From JANLTX01 sp049840835 (GTDB lineage Bacteria; Armatimonadota; Armatimonadia; Armatimonadales; Armatimonadaceae), in assembly GCA_049840835.1 (NCBI GenBank), contig JASGJG010000010.1, positions 1 through 64,000 on the forward strand: a DNA stretch of 64,000 nt, written 5' to 3'. Position 1 is the stretch's first letter; every line of letters begins with the position of its first letter. The position numbers and the translations under genes were made by a program. A model generated the notes under the pieces. That model was given only the letters and a program-made list of their open reading frames with translations. It was not told where the DNA came from and ran no database searches. This document shows positions 53,325 to 61,877 of this stretch, one piece after another.

Positions 53325-55994
53325 TTATCGATCACCTCCTGCCTGCTGGAGGATATTCTGGGCAAGGGTAATTACCCTTTCTGCAGTCAGTAGAGCACCT
53401 GCCTGACAGGCCAGGATATAGCGCTCTATTCCTAGATTGGTTTCCAGGCGCTTGTGTAACAGGGTAAGTTCTTCTAAATCTGCTTTAGAAAGCTGGCTAG
53501 GGCCTAAATTGGCATGCAGGAGGCGCGTGAGCTGTTCCTGTAGGTCCTCAGCATTCTCCAACTCACAGACAATATTGCCAATAGCGAGCAACGTAATTTC
53601 TAGAGTGCTACGATCTCCAAGCTGCGTGCGTATGTAGAGGCTCTCACTCATCAGCCGAGCGGCATGGCGGTACTCTCCCTGAGCACAGACAATCTGGGCG
53701 AGGGTATGCAGTCCAGAAGCCACACGGAACGGTTCCCCACTGGCGCGCTGTACCGCAAGGCTCTCTTCTAATAGCGACCGAGCCCGAGTGAACTCTTTTT
53801 GATGAAGGAGAAGCCCGCTAAGGTTGGAAAGCACCGTCGCTTCGTGTTCGTAGTCACCGATCTGGCGGTAGGTACCGAGGCTTTCTTCAAAGTAGCCGGT
53901 AGCCGCTTCCAGTTCATCTTGCTGTGCAGAGATAATAGCCAGGTTGTTCAGCGCTCGGGCTACCTGGGCTGGGCGATCTTGCTGGCGCAGGAGCTGCAGG
54001 CTGGTATAAAACCAGCTGGTGGCGTCTTTAGGTCGCCCCAGGCTCCAGGCAAGCACTCCAGCGGCATTGGTTGCATCCGCCTGCCAGGCAGGGGCACTGC
54101 TGGCAGAGGCTTGGTTCAGCCTCTTCTCCAAAAGTGTCAGCCCCTGCGCAGCATAGCCGCGTATCAGCCAGTATCGGTGCAGCGCAACAGCTAGCTGATT
54201 GCCCCCATCTCGCGCGAAGATAGCGTTGAAATTGCCCGCTTCGTCTTCCAGGCGATTCAGCCACAGCCCTTCATCGGAACCGCGTAAGCCCTGCGCTGCG
54301 TTCTCTGCGAATGTAGTGTAGAAGCGCTCGTGGCGCTCCAGTAAATCTGCGCTGAGATTGGTATCGCCAGCCGCATACTCTCGTAGAGATTCCAGCATGG
54401 AGAACCGGCGCTCACCGTCTGCGCCTGTGGTGGAGTAAACCAGGGAAGACTCAATCAGCTTCTGCAAGCTGTCTATCAGCGGGGAGAGGGGAATCTCGCA
54501 GACTGCCTGCGCAGCATCTACACTCCAGCCCCCCTGGAATACAGAGAGTTTCGCCAGTAGCTCTTTTTCCGCTGGCTCTAGAAGAGAGATACTCCACTCC
54601 ATAGAAGCCCAGAGCGAGCTATGGCGCTCGGGAATATCTATACGTGTGGCGTACAACCACTCTCGGCGACGTACGATCTCCGTGCACATACGCCCCGGAC
54701 TGAGGACACTGGAGCGGGCTGCGGCAAGCTCGATAGCGAGTGGAATTCCCTCCAATAGTCGGCATAGCTCGCCGATTTCGGAAAGGGGAGCGGCTTTATC
54801 CGGGAATAACTGCGCGCGCTCCATAAAGAGCTGCACGGCCTCACAGCCAGACAGATCCTGCGCAGCCATGTCTTGTGGCGGCAGAGAGAGTGGGGGCAAC
54901 CGAACCAGGCGCTCTACGCTCAACCGAAGCGTCCGCCGCGATGTCACCAGGCACTGTAGAGTCGGCACTGCCTCTAGCAGGGTAGTAACCACCTCAGCGG
55001 CCTCCATGGGAAGCTGCTCGAAATTGTCCAGAATCAGCAGAGTCGGGGCGGTAGCCAGTAGTGTAGCCAGGGCCTCTTGCGGCGTGCCGGAAGGAGGTGT
55101 CTCAAAAGCCCCTGCCCGGCGTAGTGACTCTAGAATAGTAACCGGTAGAGCACTGGCATCCGAGATTCCTACTAGAGAGACAAAGCAAACTCGCCCACGG
55201 AAAAACTCCCTACAGGCAGAAGCTATCTCTCGGGAAAGACGCGTTTTTCCGATTCCTCCCTCACCCAGCAGGGTAACCAGTCGTGCCCCGGAGAACAGTG
55301 CATCGCAGACCTCGGTTCGCTCTGTTTCACGCCCAATAAAGCGGGTGCTTGCCAGAGGGGCCATATCTCGCCATCGGGGTGATTCCGGGCGAGACTCTGG
55401 CAGAGTGAGTTCCAACTCTACACCGCGTGTATTCGCCGTCTGTAGAAGTGCTCGCGCTTCGGAAGAACGCCCTTGCTGTACAAGATAGGTAGAAAGAACC
55501 TGTACGGCTTCAGCGAATCTGGTGCTCAACCGGGCCTGCTCCGCCGGAATCCAGGGATCGTAGTGCCCCGGTAGTAAAGGGCCTTGATAAAGATTAATCG
55601 CTGCCAGTAAATTTTTCGCACTCTCCTGGTTTAGCGGGGACTGCAGTGCCTCCTGGATGCGGCTTTCAAACAAGTTAACATCTGTGGTGAAAAGTGCCGG
55701 GTTAAATCTTATCTGGTGGTGGTCACTGATAAAAACAGGCTCATTGCCCTCGGTCGAAAGAGTCTGGCGGATGGAGGAGAGAACGATATTAAGCCGGTTT
55801 CGAGCAGAGTCTATATCTGCCTCTGGCCAGAACAGGTCCATAAGCACCTCACGGGGATGAGGGCGATCCATAAAATAGGCCAGATAAGCCAACACCCCCC
55901 CTGTCTGCCGGGTGCGAAAACGATAGAGAGAAACATCGCCTCGTATAGCAACAAGGCGACCGAGCATACAGATTGTCCAGGGGGGATTGCTCAT
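53325..55994 (-). CDS. BTAD / ATPase / TPR transcriptional regulator
   Basis: The product has 889 aa, organised like the protein at 28887-31526. The winged helix plus BTAD opens MSNPPWTICMLGRLVAIRGD and includes HPREVLMDLFWPEADIDSAR. The ATPase has Walker A LLGEGGIGKTRLSREI and Walker B TLLILDNFEQL. The C-terminal third has TPR repeats (ATGYFEESLGTYRQIGDYEH). I choose ATG 55994 because the family start follows directly; the frame is open further upstream to 56057. The promoter is at 56011-56040. It is the first gene of the cluster down to 50881. Confidence 0.88.
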   Translation of the reverse strand: MSNPPWTICMLGRLVAIRGDVSLYRFRTRQTGGVLAYLAYFMDRPHPREVLMDLFWPEADIDSARNRLNIVLSSIRQTLSTEGNEPVFISDHHQIRFNPALFTTDVNLFESRIQEALQSPLNQESAKNLLAAINLYQGPLLPGHYDPWIPAEQARLSTRFAEAVQVLSTYLVQQGRSSEARALLQTANTRGVELELTLPESRPESPRWRDMAPLASTRFIGRETERTEVCDALFSGARLVTLLGEGGIGKTRLSREIASACREFFRGRVCFVSLVGISDASALPVTILESLRRAGAFETPPSGTPQEALATLLATAPTLLILDNFEQLPMEAAEVVTTLLEAVPTLQCLVTSRRTLRLSVERLVRLPPLSLPPQDMAAQDLSGCEAVQLFMERAQLFPDKAAPLSEIGELCRLLEGIPLAIELAAARSSVLSPGRMCTEIVRRREWLYATRIDIPERHSSLWASMEWSISLLEPAEKELLAKLSVFQGGWSVDAAQAVCEIPLSPLIDSLQKLIESSLVYSTTGADGERRFSMLESLREYAAGDTNLSADLLERHERFYTTFAENAAQGLRGSDEGLWLNRLEDEAGNFNAIFARDGGNQLAVALHRYWLIRGYAAQGLTLLEKRLNQASASSAPAWQADATNAAGVLAWSLGRPKDATSWFYTSLQLLRQQDRPAQVARALNNLAIISAQQDELEAATGYFEESLGTYRQIGDYEHEATVLSNLSGLLLHQKEFTRARSLLEESLAVQRASGEPFRVASGLHTLAQIVCAQGEYRHAARLMSESLYIRTQLGDRSTLEITLLAIGNIVCELENAEDLQEQLTRLLHANLGPSQLSKADLEELTLLHKRLETNLGIERYILACQAGALLTAERVITLAQNILQQAGGDR

Positions 55995-56010
55995 TGAAAA
56001 CTCTGTTTCC

Positions 56011-56040
56011 ATTATAGATAAAAAAATCCTGCCCTGGCAA
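56011..56040 (-). promoter_or_regulatory. Promoter of second BTAD regulator, very short leader
   Basis: On the minus strand TTGCCA (56040-56035), an 18-base spacer and TATAAT (56016-56011). Transcription should begin about 10 bases before ATG 55994, leaving no room for a usual Shine-Dalgarno. Confidence 0.65.
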
Positions 56041-56080
56041 AAATACCATGGCAACATGCGGCAACTTTCTATCTCTTATA

Positions 56081-56233
56081 GGACGTGATGGGAATCCCAT
56101 CCACGCTATGGCCGTGACAATGTCCCCAGCATTGCTACGGACGCTCTCTGACCCGTGCGATCCTTATGTGCTTGCCAGTACACGGGTCAGGCCGCCGCGA
56201 GCTCCCTCTCTACCCCTCGCGGCGGCTTTTTTT
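56081..56233 (+). ncRNA. Candidate structured small RNA ending in a terminator
   Basis: Three consecutive hairpins on the plus strand. The first is GATGGG-AAT-CCCATC (56087-56101). The second is CTGACCCGTG (56148-56157) with CACGGGTCAG (56181-56190), a perfect 10-bp stem with a 23-base loop. The third, directly stacked, is GCCGCCGCGAG (56191-56201) with CTCGCGGCGGC (56216-56226) followed by seven Ts. No reading frame ends at this terminator, so it most likely closes a small RNA or an attenuated leader. I do not recognise the family. Confidence 0.5.
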
Positions 56234-56335
56234 ATGCATTTTTGTACAGTAGGGAAGCTATTCATAGACTATTCAGAATTCGCCTGTACTTTAAAAGTTG
56301 TCAGTAAAAATAGATGGTTAAGGAGTCAACAAGCA

Positions 56336-57007
56336 ATGAGTTCCCTGGAGTTCAACACAGAGGCAGAACGACCTCAAGGAGTACATCTCACACTACACCT
56401 GATCAACGGCAGACGCCTGGTCTTCGAGCAGATCGACCCGCACAAGGCCGAGGTATTGCTGGAGCATCTACGCCCCGAGCGCATCTTCTCGCAGAAGAAT
56501 CTACTCATCGCCAATCACGCCTCTGTAACCGTGATCCCTTCTCGCGATGTGGAGCGAATCGATCTGCGCTCTCCCCTGGTAAAGTCCTGGCACGGAGGCT
56601 CTCTGACCCGAGCGACCCAGGAAGTAGATGTCGAGCAGTACGCCCGGCTTCTTAGCCGCCCCTATACGCCGCCGAACCCCGATGCACGCCGCCCTGACCC
56701 ACCCCGTGAGATAGGGATCTGCGTAGAGCTGCGAAGCGGTGAGCAGCTGACCCTGATCTCGCACCCGCTCCCTGGAGACGCTGTGGGTGCTGGCCGCGAC
56801 CCTATGCTCACCCCAGATGATGCCGCTGTGTTCCTGCAGCACCTCTCCGAGCGCCCGGTCGTTATCGGCGCGCTTCAGGATGGGCACGGTGTGTTCTTGC
56901 TGAACCCGCTGAATGCCATGCGATTCGAAATCTCGCCCCCACCGCCAGTGCACCTGCTGGCAACCGTATGGTCCATGGAGCCAGTGGAGCCGGTGCTGAT
57001 TAAGTAG
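56336..57007 (+). CDS. Unrecognised cytoplasmic protein with internal duplication
   Basis: The product has 223 aa. AAGGAG lies about 10 bases before the ATG. Two similar halves can be seen: LTLHLINGRRLVFEQIDPHK with EVLLEHLRPERIF, and ICVELRSGEQLTLISHPLPG with AAVFLQHLSERPVVIG. Each is a small beta-strand then helix unit, followed by a short strand ending in a conserved Arg plus acidic or hydrophobic pair (VERIDL, AMRFEI). Function unknown; it converges on the ArsR gene. Confidence 0.65.
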   Translation: MSSLEFNTEAERPQGVHLTLHLINGRRLVFEQIDPHKAEVLLEHLRPERIFSQKNLLIANHASVTVIPSRDVERIDLRSPLVKSWHGGSLTRATQEVDVEQYARLLSRPYTPPNPDARRPDPPREIGICVELRSGEQLTLISHPLPGDAVGAGRDPMLTPDDAAVFLQHLSERPVVIGALQDGHGVFLLNPLNAMRFEISPPPPVHLLATVWSMEPVEPVLIK

Positions 57008-57353
57008 GCGACTCTACATCCGTTTCCACTAGAACGCGCAGCCGCTCCAGAGCTTCGTCCCATTGGGCGGAGATCTCATCTAAGTAGCGGCGCGCGTCCT
57101 CCAGAGGATTCTGCTCCAGCTGCCAGATAGTCTCTCTGCCCCGGTAGGTATGGGTCACCAGATGCGCATTCTCCAGCCCCTGTAGATGCTTGGTGACCGC
57201 CTGCCTGGTGATGTTTATCCCACTGGCTAGCTGTGAGAGAGGCAGTGGCCCTTCTCGCGAAAGTCGCCCGAGTAGCCTCAAGCGTGTTTCATCGCCCAGC
57301 GCCGCGAAAACAATCGCGGCGGGCGGTGGTGGAGCAGGGGCGCTAACTGGCAT
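57000..57353 (-). CDS. ArsR-family transcriptional regulator
   Basis: The product has 117 aa, winged helix: IVFAALGDETRLRLLGRLSR, PLSQLASGINITRQAVTKHL, LENAHLVTHTYRGRETIWQL. There are no metal-binding cysteines, as is usual for ArsR proteins paired with AHSA1/SRPBCC genes. It overlaps the end of the upstream AHSA1 gene by 11 bases, so the two form one operon. The GCAAC dyads upstream of that operon are its likely binding sites. Its stop is adjacent to the end of the converging 56336 gene. Confidence 0.9.
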   Translation of the reverse strand: MPVSAPAPPPPAAIVFAALGDETRLRLLGRLSREGPLPLSQLASGINITRQAVTKHLQGLENAHLVTHTYRGRETIWQLEQNPLEDARRYLDEISAQWDEALERLRVLVETDVESPT

Positions 57354-57834
57354 GGCTGGCCAGATACTTCTCTATCAGCGTGGTCTGAATCGCCCAGCCC
57401 TCCGAGTTCGAGGCGAACGCCTTCGCACGCCTATCTACAGGAATCTGATCGAAGCCGCATTCGGTGATAGTGAGAGAGGTGCCGCCATCTACTTCCCATA
57501 GGTGGAATGTTACCAGCGTCGTCGGCTCCTGCGAGAAATCCTTGCCTTCCTCTATGGCATAGGGGTGCCACCGAAACGAAAAGACTTGCTCTGGCTCTAC
57601 CTGCTCCACCCAGATCTCAAACGGCATGCCTTCGAAATCTTGCTGCATCTCAGCCACCTTTGGGTCCATCAGAGTAGGCGCCATAGCTCCCTTCAGACTC
57701 TCCCCGGCTACGAACGGTCCGGCAAACTTCACGCCGAACCACTTGCCGAATTCTGCAGAGTCGGCTACCGCCTTCCACACTCGGCTCAGCGGTGCACGCA
57801 GCACAATGTTCTTCTCAATACAATCTGCGCTCAT
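57343..57834 (-). CDS. AHSA1/SRPBCC-domain protein
   Basis: The product has 163 aa with the helix-grip fold of the Activator of Hsp90 homologue 1 type. APLSRVWKAVADSAEFGKWF is at the start, VEQVEPEQVFSFRWHPYAIE in the middle, and TSLTITECGFDQIP with WAIQTTLIEKYLASH at the end. It is probably a small-ligand-binding protein of unknown substrate. ATG 57834 has AGGAGG 6 bases upstream; that SD lies inside a GCAACC-N4-GGTTGC dyad. A duplicated fragment of its promoter and first codons is found at 60249-60368. Confidence 0.88.
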   Translation of the reverse strand: MSADCIEKNIVLRAPLSRVWKAVADSAEFGKWFGVKFAGPFVAGESLKGAMAPTLMDPKVAEMQQDFEGMPFEIWVEQVEPEQVFSFRWHPYAIEEGKDFSQEPTTLVTFHLWEVDGGTSLTITECGFDQIPVDRRAKAFASNSEGWAIQTTLIEKYLASHAS

Positions 57835-57836
57835 AA

Positions 57837-57896
57837 GCAACCTCCTGGTTGCATAATAATCCGATTTCTGTAAATACGCAACTTTTTGGTTGCGTA
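57837..57896 (-). promoter_or_regulatory. Two GCAAC dyads controlling the AHSA1-ArsR operon
   Basis: TACGCAA-N8-TTGCGTA at 57875-57896 and GCAACC-N4-GGTTGC at 57837-57852. The second encloses the Shine-Dalgarno of the AHSA1 gene. Both share the half-site GCAAC, suggesting one regulator, probably the ArsR protein encoded in the same operon. Both recur in degenerate form near 60297-60355. Confidence 0.65.
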
Positions 57897-58082
57897 ATAG
57901 TATCGACTCACTATTTCTCCCTTTTTCATCACTCATAATTTTTTGCTATATAGAAAATGATAGCTCTATCTAAAAAATTCTCTTAAAGGTGCAGGAAGAA
58001 GCTGCTTGATCCAAGAATAGGGCGTCGAAAGCTTGCATACGATTTCTTGCTTTTAATTTCATATCTGAGTTTGGGAGAAGCG

Positions 58083-58685
58083 ATGCCATCTAATTTTTTT
58101 AATCTTGAGGAACCATACAAGTACCTGGAGCAGGTTGATCCTGAGTTAGTCAAACGTCTAAAAGAGCAGGGTCCGAGGCCAGACGGGGGACTTGCTACTG
58201 CAAACGAGCGTGTGGTTGGTGGTCCGGCCAAGGAGAAGCATGCTGCTACTGTCTGGGAAGAAGCATTAACCAATGTTCTTGCGGAGGCCGAAACTAAGGC
58301 GACGGATATACGGCTTCAATTGAAGAATGCGAACCGCTTACAATTGGGAATCGATATTTGTAGCGCAGTTGCCGCATCTACCCTTATCGCACTCATCGCA
58401 GGAGACAAATCAAAGACTACGCTGATCATTACTGCGGCGATTACCCTTGTTGGAGTGATCCTCGGAGCAGTCGTTAAATATCTTCGCGTAGCCTTGATTA
58501 GCGGCGCAAAAGCCGATGCGTACGTGGCGCTCAATAAATTAATCGGCGAGGGAACGCTTCTGGTCCTCCAGATTCAAGCGTGGGGTAATACGGACCCGCC
58601 ACGTCCACCTTTCGATCCTGCGCTCGAAGCCCGCATCGTTGCCTTTATTCCCAAGATCAAGGAAGCCCTCGGACTCGCAGCCTGA
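58083..58685 (+). CDS. Two-TM (SLATT-like) membrane protein
   Basis: The product has 200 aa with ATG 58083 preceded by GGGAG. A soluble N-terminus (1-80) ends in a predicted helix. It is followed by two membrane segments separated by a tight charged turn: about 87-106 (QLGIDICSAVAASTLIALIA) and 112-134 (TTLIITAAITLVGVILGAVV). A soluble helical tail follows (VALNKLIGEGTLLVLQIQAW). The two-TM hairpin with a helical tail resembles the SLATT class of predicted pore-forming effectors; I cannot confirm it by alignment. It is 10 bases upstream of the S8 protease gene. Confidence 0.6.
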   Translation: MPSNFFNLEEPYKYLEQVDPELVKRLKEQGPRPDGGLATANERVVGGPAKEKHAATVWEEALTNVLAEAETKATDIRLQLKNANRLQLGIDICSAVAASTLIALIAGDKSKTTLIITAAITLVGVILGAVVKYLRVALISGAKADAYVALNKLIGEGTLLVLQIQAWGNTDPPRPPFDPALEARIVAFIPKIKEALGLAA

Positions 58686-58695
58686 TGGAGGCAAT

Positions 58696-59931
58696 ATGTG
58701 TAACTATGCTTCGGGTGAGCTGATTCTCGCCTATGATAAGGGCGATCTGGCCGCCAGTGAACTGATCCAACAGATCGAAAACAACGAAGAAGCTCTCCAT
58801 GTGCATATCAAAGCACGGATATCGGACTTATTGGAGGAACTCACACGGCAGGAAGCTCCACAACGGCAAGAGTTTCCCGAGGAGCTTTTTCTCCTTGAGG
58901 TTCCTGCGGGAGACGAGATCTTCAAGATCGCCTATCTCTATCAGCTCTATGCACGATTCTATTCAAAGAACTATCCAGAACAGCCAAATCCATCGTTCGA
59001 ACTCATACGGATCGCACCGAACTCGCGGATGACCCTTTCCAGCGTGAAGCCAATTGACTTCGCGTTCTCCGCAGAGCATTCCTCACACTACATGCCAATG
59101 ATTGAATGGCCCCCTATGCCACTTCGCTATCCAGGTCCCGTGCCTGTGAAGGTAGCAATTTTAGACAGCGGCATTGATGCCTCTAATTCAACTCCTCTAA
59201 ATGTCGTGGCATGCTACGATGTTCGCTATCCCACAGCGCCTGTTCAAGACCTGGATGGGCACGGCACGGCAGTTGCCCGGATCATCAATGCAGTCGCTCC
59301 TGGAGTAAAGCTACATATCTATAAGGTGGCTGACTCAACCGGACTTTACGAGTGGGATGTACTCGCCGGGCTAATCCAGGCAACAGGCGCAAACGTCATC
59401 AACCTCAGTGCTGAGTTCGGCCTTGGTACGAATCCCTGTACAACGTGTGGCAACATCACAGGAACAGTCCGGTCGACTGTGTTCCAGCACGTGATGCAGT
59501 CGATTGCAAGCCTACCGAATCCACCTCTGGTAGTTGTAGCCGCAGGTAACGGGGGGAACAATGACCTCGCGTATCCCGCGCGATATGCGGAGGCGATAGC
59601 CGTTGGCGCTGTCGATTCCACGTATACTCGCCACACGAGTTCAAATTATGGAGTCACCGATGCGAATGGCTCACCGCACAACAACGTCTTCATGGCTCCT
59701 GGCGGTCAGAGAAGCACACCGCTGGAGCTTGTGGGGAGCATAGCATCCTCTCCAGGTACGACGGACTGCCATGGTACTTCGTTCGCGGCGGCCTACGTAT
59801 CGGGTCTTGTTGCCATTTGCTTCTCGCATAGCCTACCTCCAGCTGGGGTTTTACACTGCCTGAGAAATAATGCCGACAATACGTACCCTGGCTACATACC
59901 AGACCATGGCAATGGTATCCCTCGTCATTAG
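58696..59931 (+). CDS. Intracellular subtilisin-like (S8) serine protease with novel N-domain
   Basis: The product has 411 aa. The catalytic triad is Asp157 (VAILDSGID), His189 (LDGHGTAVA) and Ser362 (HGTSFAAAYVSG), with oxyanion Asn285 (VVAAGNGG). There is no signal peptide and no classical I9 propeptide. Instead residues 1-140 form a helical, charged domain (ELIQQIENNEEALHVHIKAR) of unknown type that may sense a signal or hold the enzyme inactive. GGAGG is 5 bases before ATG 58696. It is tightly coupled to the two-TM gene, so the protease may activate or be restrained by that membrane protein. Confidence 0.85.
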   Translation: MCNYASGELILAYDKGDLAASELIQQIENNEEALHVHIKARISDLLEELTRQEAPQRQEFPEELFLLEVPAGDEIFKIAYLYQLYARFYSKNYPEQPNPSFELIRIAPNSRMTLSSVKPIDFAFSAEHSSHYMPMIEWPPMPLRYPGPVPVKVAILDSGIDASNSTPLNVVACYDVRYPTAPVQDLDGHGTAVARIINAVAPGVKLHIYKVADSTGLYEWDVLAGLIQATGANVINLSAEFGLGTNPCTTCGNITGTVRSTVFQHVMQSIASLPNPPLVVVAAGNGGNNDLAYPARYAEAIAVGAVDSTYTRHTSSNYGVTDANGSPHNNVFMAPGGQRSTPLELVGSIASSPGTTDCHGTSFAAAYVSGLVAICFSHSLPPAGVLHCLRNNADNTYPGYIPDHGNGIPRH

Positions 59932-60248
59932 GATGCCAGTACAGACGTTTTTGGGGGCTATGAAATAACTGGTATGTCAAAATTGATATAAGGGGTGGGC
60001 ATGAAGACTACCCAGATAGAAGCCAGGAACTACAGTGCGGGGCACTTCAGTAAGGCAGGCAGGTAATTCAAGTGCTTTCTCGTCTATTTTGCCTCATCGC
60101 CGCACTCGCTCTCTAGGGTTTGCGTTCTCCCTGCCCAAAGATGACCCAGACCTGAACCCACGCTTTCGTGACCTGAACCCGATGAGAACGACCACGTAAC
60201 CTACGCGCAAAAGATTCAGAAAACGGGTGGGCTTTCCACATCCTTCTA
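59932..60248. other. Intergenic stretch downstream of protease gene, possible broken small secreted peptide
   Basis: From GTG 60072 the plus strand reads LSRLFCLIAALAL, a signal-peptide-like start. After one missing base near 60112 it reads LGFAFSLPKDDPDLNPRFRD. After another near 60180 it reads DENDHVTYAQKIQKTGGLST. Two indels are needed, so this is only a suggestion of a peptide of about 59 aa. The rest (59932-60071) shows nothing I can support. Confidence 0.25.
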
Positions 60249-60368
60249 AGGGCGCCTGCAGCACTATGTTCTTCTCAATACAATCCGCACTCATAAGCAG
60301 CCTTCTGGTTGCGTAATAACGTGATTTTTATAAATATGCAACTGAAAAGCTGCGTGATTATAGGCTCG
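60249..60368 (-). pseudogene. Duplicated promoter and 5' fragment of the AHSA1 gene
   Basis: About 120 bases match 57790-57910 in the same orientation: the first codons (MSADCIEKNIVLQAPL), the spacing to the start codon, and both GCAAC dyads in weakened form. The coding match fades about 20 codons in. The fragment is a direct repeat of the functional AHSA1 start, with the two-TM/protease cassette between the two copies. Confidence 0.75.
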
Positions 60369-60554
60369 AAAAAAATAGTACAGCCCTTTCCGGAGGTACG
60401 TTACTCTCGGTAGTACAATGCACAGATGGCGTTGCAGGACGCCTCCTGTCCGCGGGAAAGGGTAGAAGCCCACCTGTTCGGTTCTTCCGATAGCCGTACC
60501 TTCTTTCAAGCCTGACATAGCGGACAACGGGCAGTTTCTGAAAGGAGGCTTCTA

Positions 60555-61801
60555 ATGCCTACAACTGATTCTGTGGGGGCGGCAGCCCGTACGCTGCCAT
60601 CCGACCCCGACCTGCGTCATCTGAAAGACCAGGCACGTGACCTGCTTAAAGCCGGGCAGGCGCAAACCCTCAGCGAGGCGCAGTTCAAACTCGCCCGCAC
60701 CTATGGCTATATTAGCTGGCCAAAGTTGAAAGCCTATGTCGATTCCCTGAGCCTGGTGGGCGAGCTCAAGGCCGCTATTGACGCCGAAGACCTGCCGCGC
60801 ATAAAGCGCCTGATGACACGCTATCCAGATCTGCATCGTGCGCCTATGGGATATGGGGACGATGGACCGCTCACCTGGGTTGCCGAGTGTCGGGTTCCCC
60901 GGCGTGCACCGAGCGACACTCGGCTGGAAATCGCACGCTGGATGATAGAGAACGGTTCCGATGTCCATCAGGGAGGAGATGGCCCGCTGATGCGTGCCGC
61001 TCTCTCCGACCAGCGTATTCCTATGATGGAGCTTCTGGTGCGCTACGGTGCGGATGTCAATGCGCTCTGGCACGGAACGTATCCCATTGTCTGCGCTCCC
61101 TGTGAAGCCCTGGCTCCGGAGTCCCTGCACTGGTTACTGGAGCAAGGAGCCAACCCCCTGATTCCTTCGCAGTACGGAACCGCACCCGCCATGGTGATTG
61201 GAACCTACTCACGCAAGTCTGAGAGCAAGCACGCCTGCCTGGAAGCGATGGCGCAGGCTGGTGTGGTGTTGCCAGATACGCCCACCATGGCGCTTCATCG
61301 GGGACGAATCGACCTGCTGGAGCAGCATCTGAAATTCGACCCGGGACTTCTGAATCGCCAGTTCTCCGAGGCAGAGATCTATCCGCCGGAGTTCGGTCTG
61401 AAACCCGGTGAGAGCCTGACGGCAACTCCTGTAGATGGTGGTGCGACACTGCTGCATCTGGCCATGGAATACGATGAGCTGGAGATAGCCCGCTGGTGCC
61501 GGAACAGGGAGCCGACCCGAATGCCCCTGCAGGAGTAGACGACGAAGGCTTCGGCGGCCATACACCGCTATTCCATACGGTAGTCCACATGGGCGACCGC
61601 TCGGATGCTAAAGCGCGTCTGCTGCTATCTTTTGGGGCCGATCCGAACCTTCGGGCGACCTTTCGCAAACAACTTCGTGACATGGGCGACCCGGAGAAAG
61701 AGCATAGGGTCACTTTCCACGAGGCAACCCCGCTGCAGTACGCTCGTGAGTATGTAGAACCCCGGTGGGTGAGCGAAGCCGCTCTTGCTCTTCTTGCCTA
61801 G
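60555..61801 (+). CDS. Ankyrin-repeat protein (one-base frameshift)
   Basis: The product has about 415 aa. The N-terminal segment (DPDLRHLKDQARDLLKAGQA, FKLARTYGYISWPKLKAYVD) is often seen before ankyrin repeats in soil bacteria. Several ankyrin repeats follow (LEIARWMIENGSDVHQGGDG, PMMELLVRYGADVNALW, SLHWLLEQGANPLIP, LLHLAMEYDELEIARW). One base appears to be missing near 61496; the frame continues as PEQGADPNAPAGVDDEGFGG to the stop at 61799-61801. AAGGAGG is 6 bases before the ATG. It is probably a protein-interaction scaffold; no partner can be named. Confidence 0.82.
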
Positions 61802-61808
61802 TTAGTCA

Positions 61809-61837
61809 CCCTTCCTGCCAGTAATTGGCAGGAAGGG
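61809..61837. terminator. Hairpin after ankyrin gene
   Basis: CCCTTCCTGCCA, loop GTAAT, TGGCAGGAAGGG is a perfect 12-bp stem 8 bases after the stop. It lacks a T-run on the plus strand, so it may be a factor-dependent terminator or an mRNA end-stabiliser. Confidence 0.6.
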
Positions 61838-61877
61838 AAAGGGCGCTATAGTACTGCCGAAAAAATAATTTCGATTT

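Noticed and set aside
60001..60066. 21-codon frame with a GGGGTG upstream (starts MKTTQIEARN)
   Set aside because: No recognisable features, weak initiation signals and no conservation evidence available.
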